64,000 nucleotides of DNA from assembly GCA_003989085.1 (NCBI GenBank), contig RXIV01000005.1:62001-126000 (forward strand), read 5' to 3'. Source of the stretch: Candidatus Competibacteraceae bacterium. GTDB lineage: Bacteria; Pseudomonadota; Gammaproteobacteria; Competibacterales; Competibacteraceae. Position 1 is the stretch's first letter; the number at the start of each line of letters is the position of its first letter. The notes below the pieces were generated by a model that was not told the origin of the DNA, did no database searches, and was given only the letters and a program-made list of their open reading frames with translations. Below are positions 47,908 through 55,724 of this stretch, piece by piece. The position numbers and the translations under genes were made by a program.

Positions 47908-48525
47908 ATGGCCCGAAAGACAAAGGAAGAGGCGGAGCGCACCCGCCAACAGCTAGTCCAAGCAGCTCGTCAGGTGTTCCATGAATGCGGAGTGAGTCGC
48001 ACCTCGCTGGAGAAAATTGCAAAGGTGGCGGGTGTGACGCGCGGTGCCGTTTACTGGCATTTCGCTAACAAGGCGGATTTATTTTTTGCCATGCGGGAAC
48101 AGGTGTCGCTCCCACTGTTGACCCGGCTTTTTAGTTTGTTGCTGGCGGAAGGACTGACTGATCCGCTGGAGGGTATTGAACAGGCGTTGAATGAGTTCTT
48201 TTATGCCTTGGAGGGACGCCCTGAGGTGCGGCAGATTTTTGAAATTATGGTTTCGCGTTGCGAATACGTTGACGAGTTCGCCACGGTACAGGCTGACATC
48301 AGTAAGTCCGCACTAGATTTTCTTGGCAAAATGGAGGTCGCTTACCACCGTGCTCAGGAGCGGGGCACTTTGCGTCATGGGCTGGAACCCCGGATTATCG
48401 CACTGGATACATGGGCTTTTTCTTGTGGGCTTTTTCATAACCTGCTGGTCGGCTGCCCCAATGAGGCATGGCGGCGGCAGATTCCTGAGATCATCGCCGC
48501 CCATATTGCGCTTCGCCGTCGTTAG
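47908..48525 (+). CDS. TetR/AcrR-family transcriptional repressor
   Basis: 205 residues. N-terminal helix-turn-helix (TSLEKIAKVAGVTRGAVYWH, about residues 33-52) and a C-terminal ligand-binding domain of AcrR/TtgR type. Divergent from the RND genes, so it most probably represses them and is released by drugs. Its stop overlaps the stop of convergent murI by 4 nt. Confidence 0.92.
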   Translation: MARKTKEEAERTRQQLVQAARQVFHECGVSRTSLEKIAKVAGVTRGAVYWHFANKADLFFAMREQVSLPLLTRLFSLLLAEGLTDPLEGIEQALNEFFYALEGRPEVRQIFEIMVSRCEYVDEFATVQADISKSALDFLGKMEVAYHRAQERGTLRHGLEPRIIALDTWAFSCGLFHNLLVGCPNEAWRRQIPEIIAAHIALRRR

Positions 48526-49325
48526 AAGGCCAAGGGTAAGGGTTCCAGTGTGATTGTGCGACCGAGTAGTCGGCTGATAACCGGGGCGGTGTGTTCTACA
48601 CAGCCGCTAGTGAAATAGCGTTCACCACTCAGGGCATCGCTGTCAGCTAGTTGGTGAAGTCCTTCAAGGATTCGAGATAGTTGTCTTGATACTGCTGCGC
48701 TCGGATCGATAATCATAACTTTTGGACCAATGATCTGTTTTATCAGCGGTTTGAGAAATGGATAGTGGGTGCAGCCTAGCACAAGAGTGTCAATGTTTTG
48801 AGTGAGTAGTGGTTGGAGGTAGCGATTTAGTAGGGCCTGTGGGCGTGGACCGTTCAGCTCTCCCCTCTCAACGCAATCGGCCAGACCCGGACAGGGCTGT
48901 GCTAGCACTTGTGCTTGTTGGCCATGCCGGTTGAGCAAGTCAGCAAACTTGGCGCTGTCCACGGTCTGTCCAGTCGCCAGGATGCCAATGACCCCGGAGC
49001 GAGTCATTGCGACTGCTGGTTTGACGGCCGGTTCAATGCCGATGATCGGGATACTAAATTGGCGGCGTAAGTCAGCGATGGCCGCTGCTGTGGCCGTATT
49101 GCAGGCCACTACGATCGCCTTTGCACCTTGTTCCAGCAGAAATTGGGTGATGATCGCGGCGCGTTGCGCGATGAAATCTGTCGGTTTGTCGCCGTAGGGC
49201 GCGTGGCCGGAGTCGGCGACGTATAGCAGCGTCTCGTGTGGTAGATCGGCGCGGATTTGCTGGAGCACCGATAAACCGCCAACGCCAGAATCAAAGACCC
49301 CGATTGGGCGATTGTCGCTGTTCAT
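48522..49325 (-). CDS. murI: Glutamate racemase
   Basis: 267 residues. The N-terminal FDSGVGGLSVL segment and the two catalytic Cys (in VACNTATAA and GCTHYPFL) are intact. It makes D-glutamate for peptidoglycan. It marks this stretch as core genome; its 5' side faces the origin-like region. Confidence 0.95.
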   Translation of the reverse strand: MNSDNRPIGVFDSGVGGLSVLQQIRADLPHETLLYVADSGHAPYGDKPTDFIAQRAAIITQFLLEQGAKAIVVACNTATAAAIADLRRQFSIPIIGIEPAVKPAVAMTRSGVIGILATGQTVDSAKFADLLNRHGQQAQVLAQPCPGLADCVERGELNGPRPQALLNRYLQPLLTQNIDTLVLGCTHYPFLKPLIKQIIGPKVMIIDPSAAVSRQLSRILEGLHQLADSDALSGERYFTSGCVEHTAPVISRLLGRTITLEPLPLAF

Positions 49326-49500
49326 GGGCAGGATGCTGATGGCCTATGTATTTGCATTTTAAGTAATTACCCTAGAGTTTTCCTTGGTTGTTTCCCACTG
49401 TGATCCCTACACAGCTTCTGGTGCTTTTTTGCCCAATTTGTTTGGGATACGCCAAACCCGCGTTTTTACTGATTCTGCTGCTTTATCGCTGGTGACTTGG

Positions 49501-49537
49501 CGGCAAGTTATCCACAGCTTTTGTGGATAACTTGCCG
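49501..49537. promoter_or_regulatory. Palindrome formed by two perfect DnaA boxes
   Basis: Arms at 49501-49516 and 49522-49537 are perfect 16-bp inverted repeats around a 5-nt centre. Each contains the consensus DnaA box TTATCCACA (plus strand 49508-49516, minus strand 49522-49530). No other perfect box was seen nearby. Two converging high-affinity boxes suggest DnaA recruitment to the origin region. Confidence 0.75.
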
Positions 49538-50180
49538 GGATCGAGCGTCTTTGGTCCCCGGTGAGCTGCTTAAGTGGGAAAGCGGCCCTGAAATTTTGCC
49601 CGATTTCTGCTCTCAATTTCTTCTGGATGAATTGGGAGGATGCGTGTCGTGGTGCCAATCCCTCTAAAACCGTTTCTAGCACCGATTAGAGCCGATTTTT
49701 CTGATTTTTGATATTCTGGTAGCTGTTCGTAAGAAAAACGCCTTAAATAGCCTCTCAATGCGTTTTACGGCAAGCAGAGTAGGTGTTTGTTGTTCGGTCG
49801 GTCTTCCAGCCTTCGGGGTGGGTGGGTGTGGGGTTAATCTTTCAAGTTTGCCGATTGGGTAATTGGGTGAGCTCTGTCATCGGCTGGTTTGCGCTTTCTC
49901 CTGGAAACCGTCTTTTGCTTTGGGTTTCATTTTCAGAAAACCATTTTTTGGGGACTTGTCGGTTTGTTCCTGTGCTTGCTTGTCGCAGAGTGAGTCTGGA
50001 TTGTCCTTGGTGAATGCTCTTTCAGAGCCATGTTGGTAAGGGCTGTGATGTGGCTCCCTGGAATTGCTTTGAGGGGGGTGCTTGGAGCGCAGGATGCTTG
50101 GTTTGGCTGGGCGGTGTTTCGTGGCGGCGCGCGCTGTCGATCAATCTGCAACACAGTCGTTTTCAAGACGTTTTAAACGA

Positions 50181-50237
50181 CGATCTTGCGTTTAGAAAAA
50201 ACGATCTTTGGTTTAAAGGGAAACGATCTTTTGTTTA
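50181..50237 (+). repeat. Three AT-rich direct repeats, candidate DNA unwinding element
   Basis: The word CGATCTTnnGTTTA occurs three times without mismatch at 50181-50194, 50202-50215 and 50224-50237, spaced 21 and 22 bp. Each has a GATC (Dam) site. AT-rich 13-mer-like repeats beside iterons are the standard melting site of iteron plasmid origins. Confidence 0.65.
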
Positions 50238-50327
50238 AGCAAAGACAATGTGTGGTCGAAATCGCCAGTTTAGATAAAAACAATATCTTTCAGTATCTTG
50301 AAACAAGATTTGCAGGTTTGAAAAATG

Positions 50328-50636
50328 TAATGTCCCCGTTTATGGGATTTTTTGGAAATGTAATGTCCCCGTTTATGGGATTTTTTGGAAATGTAATGTC
50401 CCCGTTTATGGGATGAAATTTTCGTAATGTCCCCGTTTATGGGATTTTTTGGATCGTAATGTCCCCGTTTATGGGATGAAATTTTCGTAATGTCCCCGTT
50501 TATGGGATTTTTGGTCCCTGTCCAACCAATATCGACGCGAAAGATTGTATAATCAGCTAGTTGAGATCGACTCTCCGTCTTAGGGCCACCTCAGCCCAGT
50601 CTGGAGCTATTTCGGAAATGTCCCCGTTTATGGGAT
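50328..50636 (+). repeat. Iteron array, seven full copies
   Basis: The core TGTCCCCGTTTATGGGAT preceded by TAA occurs with starts at 50328, 50361, 50394, 50425, 50457 and 50488, spaced 31-33 bp, about three helical turns. A seventh copy lies at 50616-50636 (AAA instead of TAA before the core). All are in the same orientation and end 60 bp before rep. Spacers are of two alternating types (TTTTTTGGA- or GAAATTTTC-containing). Confidence 0.9.
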
Positions 50637-50640
50637 GAAT

Positions 50641-50690
50641 GAAATGTCCCCATAAGCACGGTTGACCAAGGGGACATTTCTGTTAGGCTA
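50641..50690 (+). promoter_or_regulatory. rep promoter overlapped by inverted half-iterons
   Basis: GAAATGTCCCC (50641-50651) and its exact complement GGGGACATTTC (50670-50680) form an 11-bp inverted repeat of the iteron half. TTGACC (50662-50667) and a weak TAGGCT (50684-50689) make a possible promoter across it. In iteron plasmids, Rep dimers bind such inverted half-sites to repress their own gene. The ATG at 50697 would leave almost no leader. Confidence 0.55.
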
Positions 50691-50696
50691 ACAAAC

Positions 50697-52106
50697 ATGG
50701 CCCGCCAAAAAGACAAACGCGAGGATGGGGATGCCGCCCGCAAGGTTGGAACGGCTGATCTGACAGATCAGAACCTGAAAAAGCATATTGCCGCCATCCA
50801 TATCAGTAACCGGCTGACGCTCACCCAGCGCAAGGCGTCTAACGTGCTGCTTTACAATGCCTACGATAGCCTGCTGACGGCGCGGGTTCACAGCATTCGG
50901 GTCAAAGACCTAGCTGAAGCCATCGGCTTTAACACCCATAACCTTGACCCGCTCAAGGAAGCGCTCAAGACATTGGCGCGCACCGTGCTGGAATGGAATA
51001 TCCTCGATGAAAGCGGCGCCCAAGAAGAATGGGGCGCTACTACTCTGTTGGCTCAGGCGGTCATCAAAGGCGGGTTTTGCATCTATGCTTACAGCCCGGA
51101 TCTCTGTGAAAAGCTCTACCGGCCCGAGATTTACGCTTTGCTTAATCTCAGCATCCAGCGCAAGTTCAGTAGCGGTTATGCCCTGGCTCTCTACGAAAAC
51201 TGTCTGCGCTATCGGCGGGTCGGCACCACTGGCTGGATCGCCGTAGAGAATCTGAAGCGTCTGCTGGGGATTGGTGATACGGATGTCTACTATCAGGATT
51301 TTCGCAAGTTTAATGACAAGATCATTAAACCAGCAGTGAGACAGGTTAACGAGACTTCGGATCTGAGTCTGGAAGTTGATTACCAGCGCGACTCCCGGCG
51401 GGTGGCAGCGGTGCGGTTCCGGGTCAGCGATAACCCGCAGATGCTGCTGTTTGCCCAGCGGCAGGCGGCTTTGACCGCCGCCCTGACTGGAGAGGCGGCG
51501 ACCGTTAAGCCGGAGTGTTCCGGGGCGCGATTGGCCCGCTTGCGTGAAAAACTGGCCCTGTTCGGCTTGAGCGCTCGCCAAATTCGCGTCGCGTTGAATG
51601 GCCGTGATCCAGCTTACATCGAAGATAATATCGCGGTTGTCGAGCGCGACCTGATTGCCGGCAAGGTTCATAATTTGCCGGCTTATCTGCTGGGCGCCTT
51701 GCGTGAAGACTACCGGACGCCAGTCCAGAGTGAACCGGCTCCGGTTTCAGTAGCGGGTGGCGTCCACCCCGTTCGAGTGCCAGCAACACGGCTGGATGAT
51801 CTGCGCACCCGGTTCCTGACCCTGCGGCTGCAAGTGGCGCTGGAGCGGTTAAGCCCGGTGGAACGGGAGCTGCTGGAGCGCGATTATGTGGCTCGGTTGG
51901 GGCAGGGCGATGGTTTCGAGGCGCGACTCCTGCTCGGACTGTACCGCAAGAGCGGTTTAAACAGCCGGATGGTCGAGAGCCACTTTCGGGCCTTTGCTCG
52001 GGATCGGTTGGTTGGAGATTTAGATGAAACCGAGTTTGCCGCCTATGTTTCTCAACAGGCTGATGAAAGTGGTCCACCGGCGGCGGGTGGCGCTCAATCA
52101 GGATAA
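50697..52106 (+). CDS. RepB-family replication initiator protein
   Basis: 469 residues. The first 260 contain the two winged-helix units of the Rep_3 initiator family: residues about 30-150 (SNRLTLTQRKASNVLLYNAY start) and 150-260 (LSIQRKFSSGYALALYENCL; WIAVENLKRLLGI). The remaining 200 residues are an extra Arg/Leu-rich C-terminal part longer than in small-plasmid Rep proteins. It should bind the iterons upstream and start replication with host DnaA. A weak AGG lies before the ATG. A c-di-GMP gene follows 6 nt after its stop. Confidence 0.88.
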   Translation: MARQKDKREDGDAARKVGTADLTDQNLKKHIAAIHISNRLTLTQRKASNVLLYNAYDSLLTARVHSIRVKDLAEAIGFNTHNLDPLKEALKTLARTVLEWNILDESGAQEEWGATTLLAQAVIKGGFCIYAYSPDLCEKLYRPEIYALLNLSIQRKFSSGYALALYENCLRYRRVGTTGWIAVENLKRLLGIGDTDVYYQDFRKFNDKIIKPAVRQVNETSDLSLEVDYQRDSRRVAAVRFRVSDNPQMLLFAQRQAALTAALTGEAATVKPECSGARLARLREKLALFGLSARQIRVALNGRDPAYIEDNIAVVERDLIAGKVHNLPAYLLGALREDYRTPVQSEPAPVSVAGGVHPVRVPATRLDDLRTRFLTLRLQVALERLSPVERELLERDYVARLGQGDGFEARLLLGLYRKSGLNSRMVESHFRAFARDRLVGDLDETEFAAYVSQQADESGPPAAGGAQSG

Positions 52107-52112
52107 AAGCCG

Positions 52113-53876
52113 ATGAATCAACATGACAAATGCTGTTCTGCCCAGGATTACAGCGGGGTGGTGTGGCGTAGTGTTCTCCGGTGGCTGTGGCGGGCGGCCG
52201 GTGTGGGCTTGGTCTTGCTGATAGGTGTGACGCTCATCAGTATCGGCGAGGTGGAAAGCCAGGCCGCTGGCGGGGAGCCGTCTGGTGCAGCCAGCGTCCG
52301 TCCCGGCTGGTTTGAGTCGGGCCGACTTGGGATACTGGCCGGGGTGGCGCTGCTATTGTTAGGGGCGGCGGGCGGAGGCACGGCCATTGTCTTTGAACAG
52401 CGGCGCAGGATGCGGGCGGCGCAGGATGCGTTTCAGGTTCGTATCGGGGCGTTGCAAGATCAGCAGCTGGTGCTGGAAACGGAACTGGGCCAGCAGCGTG
52501 AACTGGCAGAAACCCTGCGCGATAGCGAGCAGCGGTTACGCGTACTTCTCCAGCAGCTTCCGGCGGGCATCTTCCTGACTGATATCCAGGGCGAGATTCG
52601 CTACGTCAATGATCGCTGGCAATTGCTGGCTGGATTGACCGCTGAACAGGCCGCCGGAACCGGATGGATCCAAGCCCTGCATCCTGACGACCGCAACTTG
52701 ATGCTGGAAACTTGGCGGCAAGCCATTCAGAACTGCACCGAGTTTGTCGCCGATCACCGGTTCCGAACCCCATCGGGCCGGGTGAAATGGCTCAATACCC
52801 GCGCTACGCCGCTCATGGATCGTGCTGGACGGATCACGGGTTATCTAGGGGTCCACGCCGACATTGCCGATCTCAAGCAAACGGAAGAAACGCTGCGAGC
52901 CAGCGAAGCCCGGTTCCGCAGTTACTTTGAGTTACCGCTGATCGGCATTGCCCTGACCGGCGCGGACAAACGCTGGTGGGAGGTCAACGACCGGCTGTGC
53001 GAGATGCTGGGTTACCGGCGGGCGCAACTGCTGAGCATGACCTGGGCAGAACTGACTCACCCTGATGACCTGGGCATCGATGTGATGCAGTTTGAACGGG
53101 TCATCGGCCGCCGTATCGAAGGTTATTCGGTCGACAAGCGCTTCATTCGCCAGGATGGCGCGTTGCTTTACACTGGAGTGTCAACCCGCTGTGTGCGGCG
53201 CACCAACGGTGCGGTCGATTATTTTGTGATGGTGATCCAGGACATCACTGAGCGCAAGGAGGCCGAAGATCGTGTCCAGCATCTGGCGCATTACGATCCT
53301 CTGACCGGGTTGCCGAACCGGGTGTTGCTGGGTGATCGCCTGCAACAGGCAGTAGCGCGGGCCGGCCGCGAGCACGCCCAGACCGGGGTGATGATGGTGG
53401 ATATCGACCGGTTCAAGCTGATTAATGATGCTTTAGGTCACGCGGTCGGTGACCGCCTGCTTCAGGAGGTTGCAACGCGCCTGCGCGGATGTGCTCGCCA
53501 GTGCGATACTATTTCTCGCCAAGGTGGCGATGAGTTTGCGGTGTTGCTCCCCGATCTGGACAGCGGTGATGAGGCGACCCGTATTGCTCAGCGAATGCTG
53601 GAGTTGATGGCGCAGCCGATCCGGCTGGACGATCAGGAGCTGAGTGTCACCTGTAGCATTGGGATCAGCCTGTATCCCCGTGATGGCCGCACCGGGGATC
53701 TGTTGCTGAAAAATGCCGACATCGCCCTGTACCGGGCTAAGGATATGGGGCGTAATAACTACCAGTTCTACCTGTCCGGGGCGACCATGCTGTCCCGCGA
53801 GAGGCTCAATCTGGAAACCAGCCTGCGCCATGCCGTCGAACGGCAGCAGCTGGAAGTGTACTACCAGCCAAAATAG
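52113..53876 (+). CDS. PAS-PAS-GGDEF protein, cut by an in-frame amber codon
   Basis: 587 residues before a TAG at 53874-53876. Two N-terminal hydrophobic segments (about 20-45, 70-92), a coiled stretch, PAS 1 (about 140-260), PAS 2 (about 268-385) and a GGDEF domain with intact GGDEF motif and inhibitory-site region. The amber replaces the residue after YYQPK, the first motif of the EAL domain, and the rest of EAL continues in the same frame downstream. As it stands the product is a diguanylate cyclase without EAL. The gene begins 6 nt after rep. Confidence 0.85.
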   Translation: MNQHDKCCSAQDYSGVVWRSVLRWLWRAAGVGLVLLIGVTLISIGEVESQAAGGEPSGAASVRPGWFESGRLGILAGVALLLLGAAGGGTAIVFEQRRRMRAAQDAFQVRIGALQDQQLVLETELGQQRELAETLRDSEQRLRVLLQQLPAGIFLTDIQGEIRYVNDRWQLLAGLTAEQAAGTGWIQALHPDDRNLMLETWRQAIQNCTEFVADHRFRTPSGRVKWLNTRATPLMDRAGRITGYLGVHADIADLKQTEETLRASEARFRSYFELPLIGIALTGADKRWWEVNDRLCEMLGYRRAQLLSMTWAELTHPDDLGIDVMQFERVIGRRIEGYSVDKRFIRQDGALLYTGVSTRCVRRTNGAVDYFVMVIQDITERKEAEDRVQHLAHYDPLTGLPNRVLLGDRLQQAVARAGREHAQTGVMMVDIDRFKLINDALGHAVGDRLLQEVATRLRGCARQCDTISRQGGDEFAVLLPDLDSGDEATRIAQRMLELMAQPIRLDDQELSVTCSIGISLYPRDGRTGDLLLKNADIALYRAKDMGRNNYQFYLSGATMLSRERLNLETSLRHAVERQQLEVYYQPK

Positions 53877-54578
53877 GATTTTCGGGCTGGCGCGGTCACT
53901 GGAGCCGAGGCGCTGGTGCGCTGGAATCATCCTAAGCTAGGTTTGTTGTCGCCGGCTCGGTTCATTCCTATCGCTGAGGATAGCGGGCTGGTGCTGCCGA
54001 TGGGTGAATGGGTGCTGCGGGCCGCCATCCGTGAGATCGGCGAGTTACACCGGAGCGGCTTTCCGGGGCTGCGGATCGCGGTCAACTTGTCGGGTCGCCA
54101 ATTCCAGCAGGTGGAGCTGGCTGATCTGGTGGCTCAGGCGCTGACCGAAAACGGTTTCGATCCGGTTTGTCTGGAGCTGGAGCTGACCGAAAGCACCTTG
54201 ATGCATCATACCGACAATAATCTGGCAGTGCTGAATGCGCTTAAGGCAACCGGTGCCCGGATCGCCATTGATGATTTTGGCACTGGTTATTCGTCGCTCA
54301 GCTATTTGCAGCAGTTTCCAGTCGATGTACTCAAGATCGACCGAACATTCGTCATGGACTTGCCGGACGCTGCCGGCAGCGTCGCTATTGTAGACGCCAT
54401 TGTCACCCTGGCGCACGGGCTGGGGCTGGAAGTTGTGGCGGAAGGGGTGGAAACGCCCGAGCAACTGGCGTTTCTTCATACCCACGGCTGTGATGAAGGC
54501 CAAGGTTATTATTTCGGACGGCCTACGTCGCTGGCTGAGTTTCGGGCACTGCTGGAACAGGCCAGGACGGTGGAGTGA
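53877..54578 (+). pseudogene. EAL domain, 3' part of the interrupted GGDEF-EAL gene
   Basis: In the same frame as the preceding gene and beginning right after its TAG. It reads a full EAL domain: GAEALVRW, ELTEST, IDDFGTGYSS, LKIDRTF, AEGVET and QGYYFGRP. No decay except the one codon. A GTG at 53916 could start a separate 220-residue product, but it would lack the first EAL strand. Read through, the whole gene (52113-54578) would encode 821 residues. Confidence 0.75.
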
Positions 54579-54657
54579 ACCCGACCATGCGCGTAGTCAG
54601 CGGCAGACTACGGCGGGCCGGCTGTGCTTCGGTACCGATCATGAGGAGGGCTTCCCA

Positions 54658-55095
54658 ATGAGTGAAAAAAACAAGCCTGCCGGTGGTTTTGATGCTGCAC
54701 TCCAAGCCGTGCGCCGTTATCTGATGGAGCAGGGCAACCGTTTCGACCGTGGTCCCGCCTATGAAGGTCATGGCAAGGTGCTGGATAGTGTCAAACAAAC
54801 GGTGCGGATGTACGAGGGTATGGGCTACGTCAAGCTGATGGAGTTCGGCGATCCGCCGGCTTACGCTATGCTGGAGCGCGGGCACCGTGAAGTGCATATC
54901 TTCGAGCCGCAGGACCCGAAAATCCGCGCTTGGTTGGAAGGCGATGAGGCGGTACTCAACGATCCGGCGATGCGGGCCTATCAGTCGCAACAGTCTGGAT
55001 TGAACGAAAAGGATTTACCTGTCGCCGCTAAATCACGCCGGTTTCATATCAACGAGGTGGACAACGTGTTCATCGCGACTGCGGAAGATGAGTGA
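54658..55095 (+). CDS. Hypothetical protein
   Basis: 145 residues, no signal peptide, mixed alpha/beta with a charged C-terminal half; no family recognised. GAGGAGGG (about 54643-54650) supports the ATG at 54658. Its TGA overlaps the start of the next gene (GTGA), so it is co-translated with the hydrolase. Confidence 0.7.
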   Translation: MSEKNKPAGGFDAALQAVRRYLMEQGNRFDRGPAYEGHGKVLDSVKQTVRMYEGMGYVKLMEFGDPPAYAMLERGHREVHIFEPQDPKIRAWLEGDEAVLNDPAMRAYQSQQSGLNEKDLPVAAKSRRFHINEVDNVFIATAEDE

Positions 55096-55724
55096 TCATG
55101 TGGTTCGCCTGCGGCTCGTTGTCGCTGGAAGGCCAGCTGGAAGTTGCCACTGGCCCGTCCGCAGTCATTATCAGTCACCCACACCCACTGTATGGTGGGG
55201 AGATGAATAATCCGGTGGTGACTACCCTGGCGGCGGTTTACCAGCGTCTGGGCTATACCACGCTGCGCTTTAATTTCCGGGGGGTTGGGCGCAGCGCCGG
55301 CAATTACGACGACGGGCGCGGCGAGGGCGATGATCTGCGGGCGGCGGCGGCGCATCTGGCGGGGTTGGGCAAGACGGTTACTGATCTGGCCGGCTATTCT
55401 TTCGGCGCTTGGGTCAATCTGCGTCTCAATCCACCGCTTTCGACCGTCCGGCGGCAACTGCTGGTAGCGCCACCGGTCGCGTTCATTGAATTCGGCATGA
55501 TTGCTGAACCTCCCCCAGAATTGCTGGTGATCACCGGCGCTGGCGACCGGATCGCGCCGCCGGCGCTGTTGCGGGAACAGGCTCCGCACTGGCATCCCCA
55601 CGCCCGGTTGTTCATCCTGCCCGGTGTCGATCATTTCTATAACGGGGCGCTGGATCGGTTGGCGACGCTGGCGGTCACAGCACTGGCCCCTCAGGTTGGC
55701 GGCGCTTCGTCCGGCGTGGCCTGA
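55092..55724 (+). CDS. Alpha/beta hydrolase
   Basis: 210 residues. The early HPHPLYGG segment (oxyanion region), NFRGVGRSAG, the nucleophile elbow GYSFG, a late Asp (GAGDRI) and His (GVDHFY) complete the triad of the small COG2945-type hydrolases. Substrate unknown. A GTG at 55092 overlaps the preceding stop; an ATG at 55098 is the alternative. Its last 34 nt overlap the convergent RCK channel gene. Confidence 0.85.
   Translation: MIMWFACGSLSLEGQLEVATGPSAVIISHPHPLYGGEMNNPVVTTLAAVYQRLGYTTLRFNFRGVGRSAGNYDDGRGEGDDLRAAAAHLAGLGKTVTDLAGYSFGAWVNLRLNPPLSTVRRQLLVAPPVAFIEFGMIAEPPPELLVITGAGDRIAPPALLREQAPHWHPHARLFILPGVDHFYNGALDRLATLAVTALAPQVGGASSGVA

Larger units (their letters stand above)
49501..50696. 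other. Putative iteron-type replication origin
   Basis: A gene-free stretch with elements in the order expected of a Rep/iteron origin: DnaA-box palindrome (49501-49537), G-quadruplex motif (49815-49833), three AT-rich 14-mer repeats with GATC (50181-50237), iteron array (50328-50508, plus one at 50616-50636), inverted half-iterons over the rep promoter (50641-50680), then rep at 50697. The stretch 49760-50120 is strongly G/T-rich on the plus strand. ORFs predicted here do not look like real proteins. Confidence 0.75.

Noticed and set aside
49407-49682. Minus-strand ORF of 91 codons across the DnaA-box palindrome
   Set aside because: No ribosome-binding site or family; composition not protein-like; covers origin-type DNA.
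49783-50416. Several plus-strand ORFs in the origin region
   Set aside because: They consist of G/T-rich or iteron sequence; one simply translates the iteron repeats.
50328-50508. CRISPR array
   Set aside because: Repeats are regularly spaced, but spacers are only 10-12 nt and near-identical, and no cas genes are present. Iterons explain them.
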